Shown here in pieces: positions 32,138 through 44,890 of a stretch of DNA of 64,000 bases. Numbering within the stretch: position 1 is the stretch's first letter; every line of letters begins with the position of its first letter. This DNA is from Euglena gracilis (taxonomy: Eukaryota > Euglenida > Euglenophyceae > Euglenales): contig CP154954.1 of NCBI GenBank assembly GCA_039621445.1, positions 45,549,847 to 45,613,846 on the forward strand. The letters run 5' to 3'. The notes beneath the pieces were generated by a model. That model was not told the DNA's origin and made no database searches. It saw nothing but the letters and a program-made list of their open reading frames with translations. A program made the position numbers and the translations under genes.

Positions 32138-35100
32138 AGCCAGGCTCGTGTTTGAAGGGTCAAGGTTGCAAGTGGTGAAAAAGCAATGGCCACCACATCG
32201 GAAAGAACAGGTCACTAGTTGAGGAAGTAGGAAGTTTCCTCCCTAACCCTGAGGTCATCACTCTGCGTAAGGTCCATCCTTCGTCAAATCAAGCCTGGTG
32301 TTAAGCAAGATCACAAATTGAAGAAGTTGACTCTTTATTTTCTGGAGATCATCGACAAAACCGACTCCTCCGGCAAGTTGCTGCCAGAGATGATATTGGT
32401 CTGCAATTTCATCCGAAATGACCTTCAGCACGCCAATGAATATGTTCGAGGCTGCACCCTCCGATTTGTGAGCAAAATCCGTGAACAGGAATTGGTGGAG
32501 CCCCTGACAGATTCAATCATGGCAAACTTGGACCACAGGTGTGTATCCCCTTTCATGATGACACTATCGCAGGGGGAACACTTGAATGGAAAAAATTGTG
32601 GGTAATATTCTGAACAAAATTTTGTCCAGGATTTTTTCTGCCGTTTTAAGGATCCGCCCAGAATTTTTCCGGCCAACTGAAGGAGAATGGTGAACTCCAA
32701 TTTTTTTCTTCGGCGCTTTGTGTTGATTCTTGGAATGCATTTTTGTTCCAAACCCCCTAGATGGTGTATTGGAGGCTAGGCACAGAGGGGGAGGGGAGTC
32801 CGAGGGCGACCGTGCGCACCACGCGGAGCCTAAAAGCGGTGATTTTGGGTCCAAAAAGTGGTAATTTCTGGCCATTTTTGGACCATTTTCGATCAAAAAA
32901 TGCTTTTAGGGCCGTGCGCAGAGCGCGCGGCACCCAAATTTGCCATTTTATATCCGAAAATGGTCATTTTTGGCCATTTTTGGATTGTTCAATCAGAAGA
33001 ATGGTCAGAAAAATCAGAATCGGACCATTTGGCACTGTCTGATGATGTCGAATCCCTCTAATCATCTGACACACACAAATGTCCTGGAGTTTGCCTATCC
33101 TTCATCATGAAAATTTGCCAAAAAGTTTCAAAAAATTTCTACACACAAATTGTGGCTGAGCCCAGATTTCAGCCTGAAGACGTGTTCAGGAGGGGGCCCC
33201 CGAAGGGGCCCCCTGAACACGTTTTCAGGGCAAAATTCATTGTCCTAGATGGTTGAAACAGTCATACGAGCACCTTAGGGACATTTTTGGGCACTTTTGG
33301 TGACATTTTTTTGGAATGAAAACCGGACGCCGGGTTTTGGACAAAACCGGCGTTCCTAACGCCGGGTTTTAGGACAGAACTGGCGTCCGGAAAACCCGTG
33401 GGGGGGACGCCGGTTCTGTCCTGAACCCGGCGTCTCAAACGCCGGTTTAATGGAAAACGTGTCATTGCCACAAATGCCCTCATGGAAAACGTGCCTGAAC
33501 ACAGATGCCTTAATGGAAAACGTGTTCATGACCACGAATTTCAGGGCAGGCATTTGGCGGGCTGAACACGTTTTTAAAAAATTTCCGGCGCCGGGCCAGC
33601 CACTTTTTCATTTTCGGGCCTACCCCACCCCCCAGGGAAGGGCGGCCTTGGCCAGAAAACCAGTCAGTCACTCTGAAAAACCAGTCAGTCACCCCCCGGG
33701 GGGATGGGGTGGGACAGGTGTTAAGCAATGGTATGGACCCCGTTTGGCAGGTGTCTCAACCCCCCCAGGAAGTTCAAAAAAGCAGTTGAACTGTATGGAA
33801 GAGGAATACCCTTCAGACAGTTTCCTGCAGTCGATTCCCAAGACACTGATCTGATGCTGCTCAGATTGGGAATTTTTTGCCAAAATTTTGGACATTTTAG
33901 ATTTCCACTTTTCCTGTGGGGTTCTGGAAGCGTTTTGAACTGGACAAAGGCTTAATTTTGGGGTCATATGATCACAACTCGCTGAAATTAGGATGTCCTG
34001 TTTCATTTTTTTTGAACATACGGGGTTATTTGGCAACTGTTAAAAACGTGTTCAGCCCGCCAAATGCCTGCCCTGAAATTTGTGGTCATGAACACGTTTT
34101 CAATGAGGGCATTTGTGGCAAGGACACGTTTTCAGTGAAGGCATCTGTGTTCAGGCACGTTTTCAGTGAGGGCATTTGTGGCAAGGACACGTTTTCAGTG
34201 AAGGCATCTGTGTTCAGGCACGTTTTCAGTGAGGGCGCCGTTTTTGGGGTCCGAATTTCACAAATTCGCGTTTTTGACCCCTTGCGTGAATCATGACCAC
34301 GAATTTCAGGGCAGGCATTTGGCGGGCTCTGAACACGTTTTTAAACAAATTGTGGCTGAGCCCAGATTTCAGCCTGAAAACGTGTTCAGGGAGCCCCCTT
34401 CGGGGGCCCCCTGGCTGAACACGTTTTATATAGAAATAGATGGATACGATCCCGATTGTCTGGATGTTCGCTTATATATCAAGGACTGTGTCCCAGGCAC
34501 CGGCAGAAATCTAAGGCCATCTGCTGAAAGCCCTTGAGAAGAGCTTTCGATCGATGGGCAACATGGCAGCTGAAAGGTGGAATTTCAAATTTTCAAACAG
34601 GGTCGGAAAATGTGATCGCTGATTTTCAGAGAGCTGTGCAATGTGGCTGAGTTCTGTGGGTTCCAAGCGAAAGGTCTTGGTGAGAGCTTTCGTTTGATAT
34701 GGAATATGTAAACCCTCCCCCCAAATAATACCCCCCCCCCTCGGGTCCGACTTCGGCCGCCGAAATAATACAGGGGGGAGAAATTGCACATCGGGAGGTC
34801 AAAAATTGCACAAAATTGCACAAAATTGCACAAAATTGCACAAAATTGCACATACCAGAAAAGCCATACCAGAAACCAGAAAAGCTGCATATTTTGCCAA
34901 TTTACCCTGGTCGGTTCGCCCAAAAAGTTGCAACACAAGCAGCCGTGGCAATATGCCATGGCAACACTTGCGCCATTCATCCTGAACTTGTTCATCATCC
35001 AGCGGAAGACACAACAATTCATACTTAGAAATTACCAAGGCACAAAATACAAGCCTATTTGTAGAATGCCTATTGCTCCTTTGCCAATTGGCCGATTGGG

Positions 35101-38100
35101 TTTGAAAACTGAGTAAACCAACAATAAACAGCCTTTGAACGGAAATTTTCACTACGCACATCAGTGTCCCAGCAAAAACTACCCCTGCTACCCATATATT
35201 GCAAAAACTGGCTCCAACACTAATCCATTGTGGGGGGGGTGGGGGGGGCGTGGGGGGGTTAATGTCCAACACCTCCAGAAAAAAAAACGGTAACTTCTCA
35301 ATTGCATCAAAAACTGACATTTTCCAAAACAAAATGTCCTGGGCCATGTGCAATTAATTGCATGTGCAATTAATTGCACAAGATTGCAAAAAATTGCACA
35401 TTTCGGGAAAATCGAAAATTGCTCAAAATTGCAAAAATTGCACGGTGCAATTTCCCCCCCCCCTGAATAATACCCCCCCCCCGGTTTCGGGCCGAAGTCC
35501 CGGATTTTTGACCTGAAAATGCAGGTAAAATCACAATATCTTGCAAAAAATTACGAAAAAATCGATTTTTCTGGATCATCTGGTCTCCAAAAAAAACTAA
35601 ATTTCATGAGAAAGTGCAAAAAATGACCCCAAAGGATTTTTTTGGCGCTATTTTTGCTCCTACGGAACTTCGAAAAATTTCGAAAATTTTTGGGAAATAA
35701 TACCCCCCCCTTGGGCCGGGACTTCGGGGGAAAAAATAATACCACGGGGGGTATTATTTGGGGGGGGGTTACCCTGAACTGTGGGATTTGACAAATTAAT
35801 ATGTCAAATTCGGGAATACACGATCGCTGAAAATAAGAGCTATGTGCATTATGGCCGAATTCTGTGGACATTTGTCGAAAGCCCTTGAGAAGAGCTTTCA
35901 ATTTATGAACAACATGGCTTCAGAAGTGTGGAATCTCCCAATTTCGACCGGTGGCCCAAAGTTGCCCAAAACTGCCCCGAACATGGGGATTTGGGGCGAA
36001 ATTGGCCGTGATTCCTCAGCCGCCGGTTCGGGCGTGAAGCCGGAGCGCCCTAGAAACCTTTCAAAAAACTGTGTCCCAGAGCCGGTTCAGGCGTGAAGCC
36101 ACGCTGCATGGTATTCTATTTTAGAAATCCCCAATATTAGCCAAAGGGAAATTATTGCGCAAAACCCCCCAATTTCTAGTCTAAGACCCCCCAAAAACTG
36201 CTCGAATATGATTACCACATGTCTACAAATCCTTTTGGACACTTTTTGGCACTTTTTATTTTGGATCCCCCAGACGCCGGCTTCTTGCCCGAACTGGCGT
36301 CGGGTTCGGGCGTGAAGCCGGAGCCCCCAGACACGGTTTCAAACAAAAAATTGGCAGGGTGCATCACCCATTTTTTCATTCGCTTGAAGAATATGGCACC
36401 CCCACACAGTGGGGCGAGTTTGCTGGTGGGGGCACCAATGTTTGCAATACCTCCCAAAACAGTGCATTTATCTTGGCAACTGGCAATTTCTCCCAAAAAT
36501 TTTCATGCTCTGGAGAACTCTCTGAGCACATCCCCAAGGGTCTTGTGGATCCCCTGCTGGAGGTGGGGTTTGGCCATTTTTGGCCATATTTTTCTTTGCA
36601 AAACACCGAAAATTTTTTCTGCCGCAAAATTGCGTGTGTCCGTGGCCCCAAAAGTGGGTCCCCAGATCCCCCCTCCCCCGGAGTCATAGGGGGGGGGAAC
36701 CCTCTTAGCATCGTTTCCCCCCCACCCCGGAGTCTCAGATGCATTTCACCAGCGTGTTGTTTTTTTCTGCCATCCTGCTCAGGCACTCTTATGTGCGGCG
36801 CAACGCAGTGCTGTATGCAAGGAGTTCCTTGTGTTCATTGTTCATTTGCTTTTGACCCAAACGCCACAAAAATTCCCGGGGCATTGATGATGTAATGACC
36901 TCAGTGACATGTGTGGGTTTCAAAATCAAAATGATTCACCTACTTTTGAAATGAAACAAAAGTCAAAGCAAGAAACAAATTCATCCATTTCCCCTTCACG
37001 GCAAAGTTGAATGCCACTTCACCAACCACCCATTTGTGTCATCCCCCCCCCACTGTCATTTTGGTTCAACCATTTCTGTTTCCTCGAAATGTTACCCCTC
37101 CTTTTCTCCCTGGATGGTTTTCTGGCGTTACTTCATGCTGTTGGTACGTTTATATTATGTTGTCTCTGTTTTGGGTTCAGTCAAGGGGCCCGGCCATCCT
37201 CTCCCTCCTCTGGAACTTATTGATTTTGTTTGATGGCTGTGTATCAGCGCTTTCCTCATTTGTTCCCGGATGCTCCAGAGCCAGGCCTTAACTTCAGGAT
37301 TTGCAGTCCCCCCCCCCCCCAGGGCTGTGTGGGAATTCCCGATGGTGGGGGTAGACCCCAACCCCCATCCTGGGTTGATGGGGAGGGTCCGGTCCGACAA
37401 CCGGAGGGGGGGGAGAATATGTGGAGCGCATATTTTGTGCCAGATTTTGTGCATTTTTACATATTTAGCGCATATTTCACTTATTTGGCAAAAAAGTGCA
37501 TATTGAACTTCTTTTAACCATTTTAGGCCATTTGTTTTCATTTTGGGGCATTTTTGGCCAATTTTTTTTGCCAGTTTTGGTCCATTTTGGGCCATTCTGA
37601 GCCACTGTGGCATTTGGTCATTTGGGCTATTTTCCATCGCAAAATCATCCCAATGCTGAAAACGACCGCAAAAATGGCCAAAAGGCAGTCAAAACGATCC
37701 AAAATGGCCCGAAATGATTGTGATGGTTCCAATAAAAATAAGCTGTGGAAAATATGCGGAAAATATGCGAGAATGGGCAAAATGTGTAGTAGGAAATTCC
37801 TGCAGCCCACCAAAATACGAGCTAAATATGCAAAAATATGCGAAATATTGTGGCCGGTTGTGAGCTAATATCACCCCAAAATGCCCAAAATGGCTTGAAA
37901 TGAATTGCCAGTTGGGTCACCTGAACATGTCCAAACGTGGCCCGATTTTGGAAAAATCACATATTTTCCGCATATTTTCCTGCATATTTAGCGCACATTC
38001 CCGCATGTTCTTTTGTATATTTTGGGGGGAGGTGGGGGTGGGTGGGTGCTATAGGGTGCCTGCCCCTAGCAGGCGCCCCCCGGGGGGGGGGGTGGGGGGA

Positions 38101-41100
38101 CCCAGAAAATTTTCATTGAAAATGGCCTTTTCCGGGCCGGGGTCGGAGGGAGGTGCCTGCTATGGGCAGGCACCCCCAAAAACCCTGCCCCCCCCGGGGG
38201 TCGGATGGGTGCCTGCCCCTGGCGCCCCCCCCCCTCCCCCCCCCTGGTCGGTAAGCACAAGCGTGCCCCCTCCTTTCCTGGCCTTTCCCCCGGAGGTGTG
38301 GACTACAGCTGGGTAGTCATCCCTGTGAAACGCTGTAGGAAGTTTTTTTCCAGTCGGGGGTGAGCTTTTTTCAAACGAGCGAAAATCCCAATCCAGTGGG
38401 GGTCCCCTGGGGGTTCCTCAAGCAAAGGCTTGCCCAAAGCTTGTTGAAGCCTCCTTGGACAAGGAGTCCTGCCAGGCAGTTTCTTTGGTCGAGTTATTGC
38501 CATTCTTACCAATGTTGACCGATTTGAATATTCCTTGTGGAGTCATGTTCAGGGGATTATTGAGGTGACAGGACACCTTTGGGCACATTTGAAATTGGCT
38601 TCATGTTTGAACTTTAAAAATTTTCTTTTCATTTTTATTGATAGAAAAGAACAGGAAGGTGTTAACGTCCCGAACATGCCTTTTTTTGACAATGATGTGG
38701 CAAATCGATTTCTGCATTTTGGCCTTTTTTCCTGATATTGCCTGCCCCAGATGTCACCACAAAGCGAAACTCTTTCTTGATGCTTTTCAACTGTGCCCAG
38801 GAGCGCGCTGTTCGTTATTTGCGAAAGGTGTGACCCTTCTCCTTTGCTACTTGTCTCAGAGATTCAGAGCTCAATTTGTTCAAATATCCAAGGGTCGGCT
38901 CTTTATTGACTTTGGTTCTTTTTCTTTGCAGGCAATTGATGTCGACATTGACCTTGCTGGGGAGCCTTTCCAGTTGGCACTTGTGGATTTACTGCGTCAT
39001 CTCTGCAAGACCAGCCCTGCTGAGAAGGCCAAGTACTTGTCAGTGATATTCGACTGGGAAGACGTTGCAGTGAGTGCTTGCATTGAATCATCCCACCTGG
39101 CATTGCACACCTCTTCCCAGCCCCAATCTGCTCTCTTCCCGCCACGCGGCAGTGCTTTTCCAGTGCGCATCAACGCTGCAATCCCTAGCGTCATCCCGGA
39201 CTGCAATCCGAGAGGCTGCCCACACCTTTGTGAAGCTTTTGACAACCCATGCTGACAATAACGTGAAGCTCATTGTTATCGATCGTTTGGAAGCCATAAA
39301 AAAGAGGTGTGTTCATGTGACTTTGTGGTTGATGCTACAATGTAGTCACCTCCTCATGCTTGAGCTATTTCTCAACATATCCAGTGCAAACATTTGCACC
39401 AGTTTTATTGGCATTACCCCAAATCCCAGAAGATTCCTTGGTGCTTGGGACAATTTTCTTCCCAGATTAGGCAAAGTGCCCTCTTTTTTGAATTTAAAAA
39501 AGCTGCTTTTTGTTGGAGACAGCCGATATTTTCCACTGTGGATAAAATTTGTGAACACCCAACCCAATCTCTAATTTTAATAACCAGGAAGAATCCACAG
39601 TGGTTTGAATGCCGCCTTTCACGCCACCTTAAAGTAATGGTGGAAACCAATTTTGAGCTGCCTCTTGCATATTTTCCACATGGTCCAACCCTGCTGCAGG
39701 TTCCCTGACATCTTGTGTGAGCTTCTGACTGATTTGTTGCGGACTCTGGCCTCCCCCAACATGGACCTGAGACGGAGGATCCTGGACCTGTCTCTGGATT
39801 TGACCACCAACCAGAACGTGGAGAAGGCGGTGCAGTTTTTGAAGAAGGAGGTGCTGCGGATGCAGGTGTGAAAAGCTGCTGTGGTCCGAAGTGGCGAAGT
39901 GGCAAAGTGATGAAGTGGCGATGTGCAATTAGAAGATTCACCAAAGTGGCATTTTGCGTAACACATTTGGCTGCTGAATGAGCTGGTTCTATTTTGCTGG
40001 GGATGTTTTTTGGGGGGGGATTCAGCAGGTCCCAGGAACCAAATTTGGAGCAATTTATGTTGGAAAATAATTTCCCCCATTTCACATGACTTTTTTTTTT
40101 CCAGAGGGACATTTGCAATGTGAATTTATTATGTGCAGTGACAAATACATATTCATAATCTGCCCAATAATGCACCCCAAAATAATATATATATATATAT
40201 ATGTATATATGTATATGTATATTAGGGGGGGGGGGTGTATGAAATATATATACCCCCCCTGGCTTCTGGTTTTGGATGCTCAAATAATATTCTCTTATGT
40301 TGTAATGGTATACAAGTTATGTAAACAAGAAAGATGTGAACCCCAGTCAGGTTTATATAAACTCTGTGTGTGTTCATGTTGCAAATGTATAAGAGAGAGA
40401 TTTTGAGCGCGATTGTGTCTTAAGATGGATACATACACAAAATTGGCCCCCCCCCAAATTCTTGGGCAGTTTCTGAAGTTGACACTTTTTTTTGATTTAT
40501 ATGTTGATGATTTCTTGATTTTATTGCACCAATCATTTTTGTCAAAGTATGCTCTTTTGGAACGGTTGATGATTTTCCCCTTGCTTGATTTTCTCCTGAG
40601 GTGTGGCAGGGAGGTATCACCATTTCCCCCCTTTCGAGCTGACCCCCCCCCCCGAGCTATTCCCACTGGGGGGAACTGTCATTGCATTTTTTTTTAATGA
40701 AGGACATGCAAAAACATGGCCAAAAAATCGATGTTTTCTGGACTTTTCAAAAATTCCTTTTTGGCAAATGTGCTTGAAATTTACCATTTTTTTTTTGCAA
40801 ACATCCAACAAAAAAGTTGCCGAAAATGACCCCTTTTGGGCTGTCCGAGGTCAGTGTCTGGGAAAAGATCACTGGGGGGCCTAGGTGCCCCCGCACTGTT
40901 CCCATTGGGCCATAAAGGGTTCCCGGGGACGGGAATAGCTCAGGGGGGCATGGTATTTGGGAAGGAGGCTGGGGGATATCATTTGGAGGCAGGGTTCCCA
41001 CTCTCAATCTCCTTTAACGTCAGGTGATTTTGCCATACAGGCGCTGTAAGTGTGCAATTGTTTAATTGAATGATGTCAAAAGTTTTGCCGTTTCTCTGTC

Positions 41101-44100
41101 TTGGAAGTTGGGCATATTTCCAGCATTGGGCTTCGGTGTGTAGAGTGTAAAGAAATGCAATTGTTGTGTGTTGTGTTTTTTTTTGGAGTTGATTCCAAAA
41201 TTGCTCACTGCAACTCTGTGGGAGTCATTTTGGTGAATAACATACCTTTTTATGTTGACATGAAGCTTCTCTCCCTTGTGCAGGAGGATACGGCCATGGT
41301 GGACAAGCAGGCCAGCAATGAGTACCGCCAGCTCTTGGTCCGCAGCATCCACCAATGTACGGTGAAGCATCCCCATGTCGCAGGTCAGTTAGCAAAAAAA
41401 TTGGGTAACATCCTCTTTTTTGGCTGTTCTGTCGAAGACGCCTGTGCAAGGCAAGGAGGACCCAGACGGTAGACTGGGGGGGGGGGGTAGTGGGTGGTCG
41501 GCCGATTACCCAATTGGTCGGTCGACTGGGCCTGGTCGGTGGCTAGTACGTGATTTAAAACGTTGGATTTTGCCACTGGCAGTGCATTTTTTTTGATGCC
41601 TCTGTGGCCATCTCTCTGCAGGATGAACGTATGATGAGTGTAAATGAATCCGTAATAGAAAGGAATGAATACAATAATTGTATAACACATTTTTTTTGTA
41701 AAATTGTTTGAGTGACTGAGTCCACTCCCTAACCTTTCTTCAAAATCTATTTTACTTTGGGGTATGGCCTTTTGGTAAGCCCAGAGGGGGGGGGGCTGCA
41801 TGTGAGGAGTTTGAATCAACCTTCCTGCTCAACTGCTTGTGGTGGTCGAAGAGGCCTGTTCTAGATCATTCCCAAACTTTCAGGAAAGAGGCTTTCAAAC
41901 TTGAACAGGACAGAGCACCATGATATTTTGGATTCCTCACAGGCAAAGGCACACATTGGGGTGAAAAAATTCGCAACATTTATCTTGTCTTCGATCAAAA
42001 TACTTCCAAAATAAACTCTTTCCCCTAAGAGTTTCCCCCTCAGAGTTTTGAAGATGGATTTGGATTTGGAAGATTGGAATTGGAATTGAAATTGGATTTT
42101 TTTTGTATGCTTCACGTAGGATGCCCCCTATAAGGCTCTTTCGGCGTTTCTTTGTGCAAACAAAGCTGATGTTGCCAAATGTCAAGTGGGCATTCTGGTC
42201 AGAACTCACATTTGCCAGACTAAAATTCTTTTTCTCAGCAGCCATTTTTACAGACCTGAGGCACTCTGGAAACATAGGCTCGTGACAAAGATCTGTCAAG
42301 TGCAATGCCGAAGTGGCTTTGTTCCAATTGGCTTACTCACAGGACTGATTGTTCCCGTTTTGTCTGATTACCTGATCGACGTGGGCCCGTCTGCCGTGGA
42401 CGTCATGCTCTTCATTCGCGAGATTCTGCTTCGACAGCCTCAACTTCGAGATGAGGTATTCCGTGTATCAAAATTGCGTCTTTGTACCCCATTTCCCTTG
42501 CTTGTGAGGAACGTTTGGTGTTCTTTGTCGTTCTTCGTGTTTCCCTTTTTCGCCCTCCTTAGCCCCCAGAGTTTTAAGTTGGTTTTGTTCAGGGGGAGGT
42601 GAGGGGGTCCAGACCCCTCAGGGCCAGACCCCCCCCCCCCCGTAGAACCATAAGTTTTTGTTCCCCGGCGCTTTGCGCTGGCAGACTTATACCCCCTACC
42701 CCATTTATAAACCTCCTGGAGTTCAAGTGATCTGATTTGGTTGTTCAGCCAAAGGGGGGGGGGCATAAGTTGGGGGTTCAAAATTCAAGGAATGAAAATT
42801 TTAGTTGGTGAAAATCCAACTCCCCCAAATGGCCCGCAAACCCCCCAAGTTGGCAATTTTCGGCAAATTTGGTCAAAAATGGCATTTTTGATAATGGTCA
42901 GTGAAAAAGCAATTGCCAAAAAAATCAGCTTTTTGGGTGGTTTGCGGCTGAAACAATCATCCCCGGAGATCTTCATCTTTCTGTCTGGGGGGGGGGGGGT
43001 TTGGTTGGTTGGCCCGAGGGGGTTTATGCTTTTATCACCTGTTTTCGACAATTTGGTGAGAAAAAAATCCTGAAAATGCTATTTTGGGCTTTTTGAAGTC
43101 CCACAAAAACTTCTTTCTGGGCGCTTTAGGCCGTTTTTTTTTTACCTGGGGGGTCGACCCCCCCCCCCCGGGGAGGGGGGTCTGTAACCACCTCATCCCC
43201 CTAAATTTAATACCCAGCTAGCGCACAAATACTCCTCTGGGTGACCACAAAGTTGCCCAATCACTTTGGAACAAGAGAGTTGTTGCAGAAAAGGTGTTGG
43301 AAATGTGAGGTGAGAATTTCGAGCTCCTGCAAAATGTTATGTGGACACACAAATATTTAGGGCAGTTAAAAGTTATTTGGGGGTTCACATCTTCGTGAGA
43401 GTGATCAACAGGGCCGTTGCAGGGGAAAAGTCGTAAAAGGTCCAAATAATTTTGCACCCAGGAGTCACGTGAAAAAAATCATGCATCTTTCTGGGAAATT
43501 ACGAGGTGGTAAACAAAAAAGTCATTTGAAATGCCATAACCTTGAGTTCAAGCATTATGTTTTTAGGCGAATGTTTTCGAAAATTTCAATGTTTCCAATG
43601 CTTTTTAAAAGGGTTTTTTTAGGTTTTTTTTGAAGGCATTTTAAAATTTTCAAAATTGTCAAGGGTCCATTTTCCAAGGGCGGTTAAATAGCTATCCGGG
43701 CATCGAACCATCGTCGGTCCAGGTTGATAAAACGTTACGGGCAGATGGACAGTGCTCCATCAATGCCACAAAGCATTTTTCTCCCCTTGGTGTTGGCTTG
43801 TTTTTGCCAAGATTTTGTGACCTCTTCTTTGTTTGGAATTTGTTCTGGAAAATTTTTCTACAATTTAAATATTTTTTCATATACTATACTCTACTGTACT
43901 ATACTATACTATACTATACTGAACTGTACTATACTATACCATACTATACTATACTATACTATACCATACTATACCATACTATACTATACTATACTATACT
44001 ATACTATACTATACTATACTATACTATACTATACTATACTATACTATACTATACTATACTATACTATACTATACTATACTATACTACACTATACTATAAT

Positions 44101-44850
44101 ATAATATTAAATATTTTTTTTATTTATTTTTTTTTTCGGGCATTTTGGCAAAAAAATAAGATTTTTACAAGTTTTTTTTAATTTTTTTTAAAGTGCCTTA
44201 AAAGTGATTCCTGGTTTTGTTGTCCAATGAACAGAAGCATTGAAGAAATGAAAATTATCGGCAAAAAACAACATTTGATGCAAATTAATTTCAGGGAAAG
44301 TGGAAAATCAATTCCATTATTTTTTGGGGAGGGTCAGCCAATAGTTAGTTAAAACCCTGGGGTGGGAAGGATTATTTGGATTTTGGTAAAACCAAAGGGG
44401 TTATTATTCAGGGGGGCTTTAAATCCGAACCCTGTTACCCCCTTCCAAGCAATTTTGCCTCCCTGCAAAGTTAGGGGACGGATCTTTTTTTTTGCCTCTG
44501 CCCCCTACAGAGTTAGCCTAATGGGGGCCATTGTTCAGGGGGGAATGGGGTCCAGGCTTGTGCTTAGTCGGGTACCTACCCCACGGGGGGGGGGGTGCTA
44601 GGGGCAGGCACCCTAGAGCACCCACCCAGTCAGTAAGCACAAGCATGATAGGGTCAATGCGCCACCCTCGTGCCATCCTGTGCAGATATTGGCCAAGCTG
44701 ATTGATGTCTTTGGCAGTATTTCTTCGCCTAGGGTGCTTCGGATCTTGCTGTGGGTTCTGGGCACCTACTGCAAGTCTGCAGATGAGGTTTGTTCATGAG
44801 CCCCATGTGTGCGTGTGTGCGTGGCTGCGTGCACGTGCGTGCGTGCGTGC

Positions 44851-44890
<40 letters not shown>

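Larger units (their letters stand above)
32539..36782 (+). other. COPB1: Intron 2 of beta-COP (4.2 kb, GT-AG)
   Basis: GTGTGTATCC donor, CTGCTCAG acceptor. Contains the ACGTGTTCA foldback (33142-34430), two related blocks (34500-34710 and 35810-36000), AAAATTGCAC tandems (34800-34855, 35370-35450) and GCCGG(C/T)T hairpins at 36020-36330. No other gene seen. Confidence 0.85.
42456..44685 (+). other. COPB1: Intron 10 of beta-COP
   Basis: GT-AG, 2.2 kb. Contains a large ATACT microsatellite and, 38 bases before the acceptor, a 95-base inverted-repeat element. No gene. Confidence 0.88.

Noticed and set aside
32138-32305. GC-AG intron (CAG|GCTCGT to TTAAG|CAAGAT) for intron 1, which would favour a dinoflagellate
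   Set aside because: It is in frame but adds one residue, and it ignores the paired ends. No other intron here needs GC, and the other three odd introns cannot be rescued this way. Kept as the main alternative.
38638-38735. Frame encoding [13 protein letters not shown] just before beta-COP exon 5 as the missing helix exon
   Set aside because: No similarity to the expected LIHDFL helix and no suitable splice sites in phase.
39070-39128. GTGAGT donor at 39070 for beta-COP exon 6
   Set aside because: No AG acceptor in the right phase preserves the conserved AAVLFQC block; the only in-frame AG loses seven conserved residues.
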